NCBI GenBank assembly: GCA_900543605.1
Contig: UQSK01000052.1
Location: 1-12,091 of the forward strand
Length of the DNA: 12,091 bases
Reading direction: 5' to 3'
From: an uncultured Collinsella sp.
GTDB taxonomy: Bacteria > Actinomycetota > Coriobacteriia > Coriobacteriales > Coriobacteriaceae
Both the position numbers and the translations under genes were made by a program. Numbering within the stretch: position 1 is the stretch's first letter; the number at the start of each line of letters is the position of its first letter. The notes beneath the pieces were generated by a model. The model was not told where the DNA came from. It made no database searches and saw only the letters and a program-made list of their open reading frames with translations. Positions 6,842-12,091 of the stretch are shown piece after piece.

Positions 6842-6870
6842 GCTTCAGGCGCACCTTCACGACCTGAAGC
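6842..6870 (+). promoter_or_regulatory. Hairpin in the rpsF leader
   Basis: GCTTCAGG (6842-6849) and CCTGAAGC (6863-6870) are perfect arms around a 13-base loop, located in the 5' leader between the promoter and the strong ribosome binding site. In other bacteria the S6:S18 complex binds a structured rpsF leader to control its own operon. I cannot confirm the conserved CCG element of that motif here, so the role is a hypothesis. Confidence 0.45.
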
Positions 6871-6896
6871 CACATTTGCCCAGAGGAGGTGACAAT

Positions 6897-7190
6897 ATGA
6901 AGGCTTATGAACTGCTGTTCTTTGTTGACCCGTCGCTCGACCCCGAGACTCGTCTCGCTGTTATGAAGCGTATCGATACCACGATCGCTGAGGGCGCTGG
7001 CAAGGTCGACTCCGTTGACGAGTGGGGCAAGCGCAAGCTCGCCTACGAGATCAACGACCTCACCGATGGTGACTACACCCTCATCAACTTCCACGCAGAT
7101 CCTACCCAGATCGCCGAGCTTGATCGCGTCCTGCGCATCACCGACGCTGTGGTCCGCCACATGATCGTCCGTCGCGACGACCAGGAGTAA
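6897..7190 (+). CDS. rpsF: 30S ribosomal protein bS6
   Basis: bS6 binds the 30S platform as a partner of bS18. The 97-residue product has the family opening MKAYELLFFVDPSLD, the central basic segment WGKRKLAYEI (about 43-52), the strand GDYTLINFHAD (about 58-68) and the C-terminal helix with ITDAVVRHMIVRRDD. Length is normal (95-100). ATG 6897 has an almost perfect ribosome binding site, AGAGGAGGTGA at 6882-6892; an upstream in-frame start at 6876 would overlap that site and can be discarded. It is the first gene of a four-gene operon with ssb, rpsR and rplI, the same order as in many bacteria. Confidence 0.97.
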   Translation: MKAYELLFFVDPSLDPETRLAVMKRIDTTIAEGAGKVDSVDEWGKRKLAYEINDLTDGDYTLINFHADPTQIAELDRVLRITDAVVRHMIVRRDDQE

Positions 7191-7238
7191 GACTGTCGTT
7201 TTGGACTGGGCTTGTGCCCCAAGAGGAAGTAGTGAGTT

Positions 7239-7691
7239 ATGAGCATCAATCGAGTGAACATCACTGGTAACCTCACCCGCGATCCCGAGCTGCGCGCCAC
7301 CGCCGGCGGAACCCAGGTTCTGTCCTTTGGCGTCGCCGTGAACGATCGTCGCCGCAACGCGCAGACTGGCGAGTGGGAGGACTATCCCAACTTTGTCGAC
7401 TGCACCATGTTCGGCACCCGCGCCGAGGCCGTGAGCCGTTTCCTGGCAAAGGGAAACAAGGTCGCGATCGAGGGCAAGCTGCGCTACAGCTCTTGGGAGC
7501 GCGACGGCCAGCGCCGGAGCAAGCTTGAGGTCATCGTCGATGAGATCGAGTTTATGAGCTCCCGTGGTGGCCAGGGTGGCTACGATCAGGGCGGTTACGC
7601 CCCCGCAGCTCCCGCGCCCGCAGCACGTCCTGCCGCACCGGTGGCTACGCCGCCTGCGGTCGACGTCTACGATGAGGACATCCCGTTCTAA
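7239..7691 (+). CDS. ssb: Single-stranded DNA-binding protein SSB
   Basis: SSB coats single-stranded DNA during replication, repair and recombination. The OB-fold occupies residues 1-108, with the typical opening MSINRVNITGNLTRDPELR, the VSFGVAV-type strand (LSFGVAVNDRR, 29-39), WEDYPNFVDC (46-55) and GNKVAIEGKLRYSSWE (72-87). A Gly-rich then Ala/Pro-rich flexible linker (110-141) leads to the acidic tip DEDIPF (145-150), the conserved docking site for partner proteins. At 150 residues it is typical. GAGGAAG upstream of ATG 7239 serves as ribosome binding site. It lies 48 bases after rpsF. Confidence 0.97.
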   Translation: MSINRVNITGNLTRDPELRATAGGTQVLSFGVAVNDRRRNAQTGEWEDYPNFVDCTMFGTRAEAVSRFLAKGNKVAIEGKLRYSSWERDGQRRSKLEVIVDEIEFMSSRGGQGGYDQGGYAPAAPAPAARPAAPVATPPAVDVYDEDIPF

Positions 7692-7718
7692 GGGTTGTTC
7701 ACCTATTTTTGAGTGAGA

Positions 7719-7744
7719 GGCGGCTTCGGTTCGCCGAAGTTGCC
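7719..7744 (+). promoter_or_regulatory. TTCG-loop hairpin just upstream of rpsR
   Basis: GGCGGCTTCGG (7719-7729) pairs with CCGAAGTTGCC (7734-7744) in an 11-bp helix with two G-U pairs, closed by a TTCG tetraloop. It ends five bases before the rpsR ribosome binding site and has no T-run. It could stabilise or process the mRNA or control rpsR translation. Confidence 0.6.
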
Positions 7745-7763
7745 AAATGAAAGGTATTTTGAC

Positions 7764-8030
7764 ATGGCTAATGATTTTTCTGCACGTCAGCCGCGTCGTA
7801 AGTACTGCCAGTTCTGCAAGGAGAACACTGAGTTCATCGACTATAAGGACACTCAGCTTCTCCGTAAGTACATGACCGACCGTGGCAAGATCAAGCCCCG
7901 TCGCGTCACTGGCGCTTGCACGCAGCATCAGCATGACATCGCCAACGCCATCAAGCGCGCCCGCGAGATGGCTCTCCTGCCGTACACCGTCCCCGTGGTT
8001 TCCTCTCGTGGCAACCGCGACCGCGGCTAA
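7764..8030 (+). CDS. rpsR: 30S ribosomal protein bS18 (zinc-binding C+ form)
   Basis: bS18 pairs with bS6 on the 30S platform. The 88-residue protein carries the family core YKDTQLLRKYMTDRGKIKPRR (about 27-47) and AIKRAREMALLPYT near the end. C15-x-x-C18 together with C52 and the nearby histidines (H55, H57) fit the zinc-binding (C+) type, as against the cysteine-free C- type some actinobacteria switch to under zinc limitation. ATG 7764 has GAAAGG at 7749-7754; the open frame extends upstream to 7713 but that part covers the TTCG hairpin and is not protein-like. It is followed 15 bases later by rplI. Confidence 0.96.
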   Translation: MANDFSARQPRRKYCQFCKENTEFIDYKDTQLLRKYMTDRGKIKPRRVTGACTQHQHDIANAIKRAREMALLPYTVPVVSSRGNRDRG

Positions 8031-8045
8031 GAAGGGAGACGCATC

Positions 8046-8585
8046 ATGAAGGTTATTCTTCTCGATGAGATCAAGGGCAAGGGCGGCGAGGGTGACGTCG
8101 TAGAGGTCGCTCAGGGTTACGCTGAGAACTTCCTGTTCCCCAAGAAGCTCGCTGTTGCCGCCACCAAGGGCAACCTCAAGCAGCTTGACGAGCGTCGCAA
8201 CAACATCGCCAAGCGCGAGGCCGTCCGTCTGGCTACCGCCAACGAGACCAAGGCTGCCTTCGAGGGCAAGACGGTCACCGTTGACGTCAAGGTCGGCGAC
8301 GAGGGCATCCTCTTTGGCTCCGTTACCGCCGCTATGATCGCTGATGCCATCAAGGCTCAGCTCGGTATGGACATCGACCGCAAGCGCGTCGAGCTCGGTA
8401 AGCCCATCAAGGTTGCCGGTGCCCACACCGTTGCCATCTCGCTGTACCGCGAGATCAAGGCCGAGGTTGTCGTTCTCGTCGGCGTTACCGCCGAGGAGCT
8501 CGCTGCCGAGGCTGAGGTCGAGGAGGCCGCTGAGGTCGCCGAGGCCGAGACCGCCGAGGTCGAGACTGAGGCTGCTGCCGAGTAG
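8046..8585 (+). CDS. rplI: 50S ribosomal protein bL9 with acidic C-terminal tail
   Basis: bL9 is an elongated protein of the large subunit with two globular domains joined by a long helix. The N-terminal signature GKGGEGDVVEVAQGYAENFL is at 11-30 and the N-domain continues LFPKKLAVAAT. The connecting helix is about 41-74 and the C-domain about 75-148, with FGSVTAAMIADAI at 90-102. The family usually ends near residue 148-150; here a 30-residue tail (about 150-179) made almost only of Ala, Glu, Val and Thr is added. AAGGGAG lies upstream of ATG 8046. This is the last gene of the operon; a strong terminator follows. Confidence 0.96.
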   Translation: MKVILLDEIKGKGGEGDVVEVAQGYAENFLFPKKLAVAATKGNLKQLDERRNNIAKREAVRLATANETKAAFEGKTVTVDVKVGDEGILFGSVTAAMIADAIKAQLGMDIDRKRVELGKPIKVAGAHTVAISLYREIKAEVVVLVGVTAEELAAEAEVEEAAEVAEAETAEVETEAAAE

Positions 8586-8617
8586 CATTTGCTGCAACGC
8601 AACAATCTTGTTCTAAG

Positions 8618-8656
8618 AAGGGCGCTCTGGGAGACCAGGGCGCCCTTTTATTTTTT
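8618..8656 (+). terminator. Terminator of the rpsF-ssb-rpsR-rplI operon
   Basis: AAGGGCGCTCTGG (8618-8630) pairs with CCAGGGCGCCCTT (8635-8647) with a single wobble around a GAGA loop, followed by TTTTATTTTTT. It separates rplI from dnaB. Confidence 0.92.
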
Positions 8657-8767
8657 ACGCTGAGCGAGCGTCATGGTGAACGTTGCGTCGAAGTCCTATA
8701 TACAGGACCGTTCATCCGTTTGGTTCGGTGATGATTGGCGGCGCGCGGCGCGTTTTGGGACCGTGGC

Positions 8768-8776
8768 TGATACTAT
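8768..8776 (+). promoter_or_regulatory. Candidate extended -10 promoter of dnaB
   Basis: TGATACTAT combines the TGn extension with a -10 of TACTAT, 34 bases before the dnaB start. No good -35 lies 16-18 bases upstream, as is usual for extended -10 promoters. A separate promoter is expected because a terminator precedes this gap. A 16-base imperfect palindrome GTCCT-ATATAC-AGGAC (8693-8708) lies upstream. Confidence 0.45.
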
Positions 8777-8809
8777 GGATGCTCGCAAGCGATATGAATG
8801 AGGATGCTC

Positions 8810-10201
8810 ATGGCATATGACGATAGGGAGACCGGGCTGACGGTTGAGGACCGCGGCTCAAAGTTGGGTCTTCCCCAAAACCAAGATGCAGAGGCCAATG
8901 TACTGGCCGCTATGCTGCTATCGCCCGAGGTGGTCGAAGAGGCCCAGGTCGAGCTGCAGCCCGATGACTTCTACCGCCCCATTCATAAGACCATCTATAC
9001 CGCGATGGTCGATATGTACAACAGCCGCATTCCCATCGACTCTATCTCGCTGATCGATTACCTGCGAAGCATCAACAAGCTCGATGCCGTGGGTGGCGAA
9101 GCGTACATTTTGGAGTTGATGGGTCAGACCCTGTCGCTCGTGAACTGGCAGCACCATGCCGCCATCGTCCGTCGCGACTCGATGCTGCGCGAGCTGATCG
9201 GCGCCACCAACGAGATTAACGCGCTGGCCTATAACGCCCCCACCGACACCAAAGAGGTCGTGGAGCTGGCCGAGAGCAAACTGCTCAAGGTCACGGCACG
9301 CGAGGTCAAGTCGAGCTACAAGACGCTGACTGAGTTTATGGTCGAGGCCTATAACGAGGCCGAGGAAGTGTGCCAGGCCGGTGGCCAGGCTGCGGGCGTG
9401 CCCACGGGCTTCCCGTCGCTCGACCGCATGCTCATGGGCTTCCGCGAGGGTCAGCTCATCATCATCGGCGCCCGTCCTGCTGTAGGTAAGACGTCGTTCG
9501 CTCTGAACCTGGCGCTCAACGCTGCCGCTGCTGGTTATACCGTCGGCTTCTTCTCGCTGGAGATGTCGGGCAAGGAAATTGCCCAGCGTCTGATTTGCGC
9601 CTACGCCATGATCTCGATCAGTGACTTCCGCATGGGCCGCATTAGCCCCGAGCAGTGGGCCAATATCAACGAGGCCACGCAGACCTTGTCCAAGCTCGAT
9701 ATTCTGATTGACGATACGCCCGGCACCACAGTGACCGAGATTCGCGCCAAGAGCCGCCGAATGCTCCATAACAAGGAGAAGGCAATCATCATTCTGGACT
9801 ACCTGCAGCTGGTGAGTCCTCCGCCGGGACGCCGCTCCGAGAGCCGTACCGTCGAGGTCTCGGAGATGTCGCGTGGTTTGAAGATCATGGCCAAGGAGCT
9901 CAAGATCCCGCTCATCGCGCTGTCGCAGCTCTCGCGTCAGGTCGAATCCCGTACCGGCAAGCGCCCGCAGCTTTCCGACCTTCGTGAATCGGGCTCCATC
10001 GAGCAGGACGCCGATATCGTTATGTTCTTGGACCGCTCCGCCGACGAGGCCGAAGCCTCGCGCGACGATCGACCCGACGAGGGCGTTACGCGTATCGTCG
10101 TGGCCAAGAACCGTTCGGGCCCGATCGGCGACGTCGACCTGATGTTCCTGCCGGCATCCACCAAGTTCTATGAGCTTGATGGGGCACATACCGAGGAGTA
10201 G
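8810..10201 (+). CDS. dnaB: Replicative DNA helicase DnaB
   Basis: DnaB is the hexameric helicase that unwinds DNA at the fork. The N-terminal domain (about 20-120) carries QNQDAEANVLAAMLLSPE and ADDFYRPIH-like PDDFYRPIHKTIY. The RecA-like domain has Walker A GARPAVGKTS (220-229), SLEMSGKEIAQRL (about 249-261), Walker B IIILDYLQLV (about 326-335), the LSQLSRQVESR loop (about 371-381) and LRESGSIEQDADIVMFLDR (391-409). No intein interrupts it. I chose ATG 8810 because GAGGA at 8800-8804 is five bases upstream; ATG 8798 or 8804 would add four or two residues. The product of 463 residues is normal. The purA promoter overlaps its stop codon. Confidence 0.97.
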   Translation: MAYDDRETGLTVEDRGSKLGLPQNQDAEANVLAAMLLSPEVVEEAQVELQPDDFYRPIHKTIYTAMVDMYNSRIPIDSISLIDYLRSINKLDAVGGEAYILELMGQTLSLVNWQHHAAIVRRDSMLRELIGATNEINALAYNAPTDTKEVVELAESKLLKVTAREVKSSYKTLTEFMVEAYNEAEEVCQAGGQAAGVPTGFPSLDRMLMGFREGQLIIIGARPAVGKTSFALNLALNAAAAGYTVGFFSLEMSGKEIAQRLICAYAMISISDFRMGRISPEQWANINEATQTLSKLDILIDDTPGTTVTEIRAKSRRMLHNKEKAIIILDYLQLVSPPPGRRSESRTVEVSEMSRGLKIMAKELKIPLIALSQLSRQVESRTGKRPQLSDLRESGSIEQDADIVMFLDRSADEAEASRDDRPDEGVTRIVVAKNRSGPIGDVDLMFLPASTKFYELDGAHTEE

Positions 10202-10228
10202 GACAGGCGCCCGTTGCACGGGTATACT
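10200..10228 (+). promoter_or_regulatory. Promoter of purA
   Basis: TATACT (10223-10228) is preceded at 17 bases by AGGACA (10200-10205), a four-of-six match to TTGACA that overlaps the dnaB stop codon. A leader of about 60 bases would follow. Confidence 0.5.
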
Positions 10229-10294
10229 GGGAATGTTTTGTGCTTCTGCGTGCCGGCGTGGCGCGTAGACAGTCCATGAATGTAAGGAGTAAAC

Positions 10295-11581
<1,287 letters not shown>

Positions 11582-11603
11582 TCGGGACTATTTGGTTATT
11601 GCG

Positions 11604-11645
11604 ATATACCCCTTTGCAGCCCGGACGGGCGGCCGAGGGGTATAT
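11604..11645 (+). terminator. Two-stem hairpin after purA, probable terminator
   Basis: A perfect 10-bp outer stem, ATATACCCCT (11604-11613) with AGGGGTATAT (11636-11645), encloses a second hairpin GCCC-GGAC-GGGC (11619-11630). The 3' side continues TTTGCTT, a weak T-run, so termination may be incomplete and some transcripts may continue into purD. Confidence 0.6.
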
Positions 11646-11699
11646 TTGCTTACAAAGGGCTCGCGCGGAGCGGGCCGTTCATCCATAGAGGAGGCACCC

Positions 11700-12053
11700 T
11701 TGAAGGCGGACACTCAAACCATCGACATCCTGTTGTTGGGCAGCGGCGGCCGTGAGCATGCTTTGGCAGCTAAGCTCGCAGCATCACCGCGCGCCGGCAA
11801 GCTCTACATCGCGCCGGGCAACGGCGGCACCGCGAGCTGCGGCGAGAACGTTGTTCTCGACGACTGTGATCCTGCGGCCGTGGCGGCGTTTGCGCAGAGC
11901 CACGGATGCGGACTCGTGGTAATTGGCCCCGAGGCTCCGCTCGTGGCGGGCGTGGCCGACGCCGTGCGCGCGGCGGGTATTCCCTGCTTTGGCCCGGGTG
12001 CCGAGGGTGCCCAGATGGAGGGCTCCAAGCTGTTCTCCAAGCAGCTCATGGAG
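11700..12053 (+). CDS. purD: Phosphoribosylamine-glycine ligase PurD, N-terminal part (cut by contig end)
   Basis: PurD (GAR synthetase) couples glycine to phosphoribosylamine with ATP, the second step of de novo purine synthesis. The first 118 codons are present. GSGGREHALAAKL at 14-26 is the family's opening motif, followed by APGNGGTA (about 38-45), VVIGPEAPLVAGVAD (about 78-92) and CFGPGAEGAQMEGSKLFSKQLM near the break, which starts the ATP-grasp region. The start is TTG 11700, supported by GAGGAGG at 11688-11694 five bases upstream; no ATG competes. After 12053 the frame runs into sequencing adapter and encodes the tell-tale SLIHISEPTRR, which is not part of the protein. The gene's missing part is due to assembly, not mutation. 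Confidence 0.95.
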
Positions 12054-12091
12054 CTGTCTCTTATACACATCTCCGAGCCCACGAGACGCGT
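12054..12091 (+). other. Sequencing adapter (Nextera / Tn5 mosaic end), not genomic
   Basis: From 12054 the sequence is the 19-base Tn5 mosaic end CTGTCTCTTATACACATCT, followed at 12073-12087 by CCGAGCCCACGAGAC, the rest of the Illumina Nextera read-2 adapter. The last four bases (GCGT) would be the start of an index. Open frames starting here encode the familiar adapter artefacts MYKRQ and MGSEMCIRDS on the minus strand. Confidence 0.98.

Noticed and set aside
6825..8597. A 590-codon minus-strand frame opposite rpsF-ssb-rpsR-rplI
   Set aside because: It spans four well-recognised plus-strand genes, their spacers and the rpsF leader, and its translation is low-complexity Leu/Gly/Asp/Val-rich, as expected of an antisense shadow.
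8810..10201. Intein in dnaB
   Set aside because: The Walker A, Walker B and LSQLSRQ regions are continuous and the product has the normal length of about 463 residues.

Overview
This window looks like a piece of a high-G+C actinobacterial chromosome, most likely a gut Coriobacteriia of the Collinsella type. That is an inference from the G/C-rich third codon positions, the gene content and the style of the rpsF-ssb-rpsR-rplI / dnaB / purA neighbourhood; no 16S gene is present to confirm it. It is mostly core chromosome: translation, replication and purine synthesis genes. I see no phage, transposase, CRISPR array or defence operon.

Layout. A CCA-encoding tRNA-Ile(GAT) with a strong promoter and an intrinsic terminator (about 116-280) is followed by a plus-strand cluster of a bifunctional-nuclease (BFN/DUF151) protein, a small two-helix membrane protein and an acidic hypothetical protein (396-1766). 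Next comes the ribosome-associated GTPase TypA/BipA (1884-3722), ended by a strong hairpin terminator. A REP-like palindrome separates it from two minus-strand membrane genes: an exported bactofilin-like protein with a multi-helix C-terminus (4997-3852) and, upstream of it on that strand, a UPF0126/TRIC-type channel protein (5794-5105).

A non-coding and RNA block follows (about 5800-6440). It holds three perfect hairpins in a row, then a 25-base inverted copy of the 3' end of tRNA-Ser, then two minus-strand tRNA-Ser genes (CGA and GGA) with terminators. A gene-free stretch (6437-6796) carries DnaA-box-like 9-mers. After it a good sigma-70-type promoter drives rpsF-ssb-rpsR-rplI (6897-8585), which ends in a strong terminator. 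The replicative helicase gene dnaB (8810-10201), the adenylosuccinate synthetase gene purA (10295-11581) and the start of the phosphoribosylamine-glycine ligase gene purD (from 11700) complete the window.

How the genes work together. bS6, bS18 and bL9 are ribosomal proteins and TypA acts on ribosomes; SSB and DnaB act at the replication fork; PurA and PurD belong to purine synthesis. 

Artefact warning. The last 38 bases are not genomic. From 12054 the sequence is the Tn5/Nextera mosaic end plus the Illumina read-2 adapter and 4 index bases, so purD is cut by a contig end rather than by mutation. The most intriguing real structure is the block of hairpins and tRNA-Ser fragment at 5961-6100. 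I did not find convincing evidence for a wholly new biological system.
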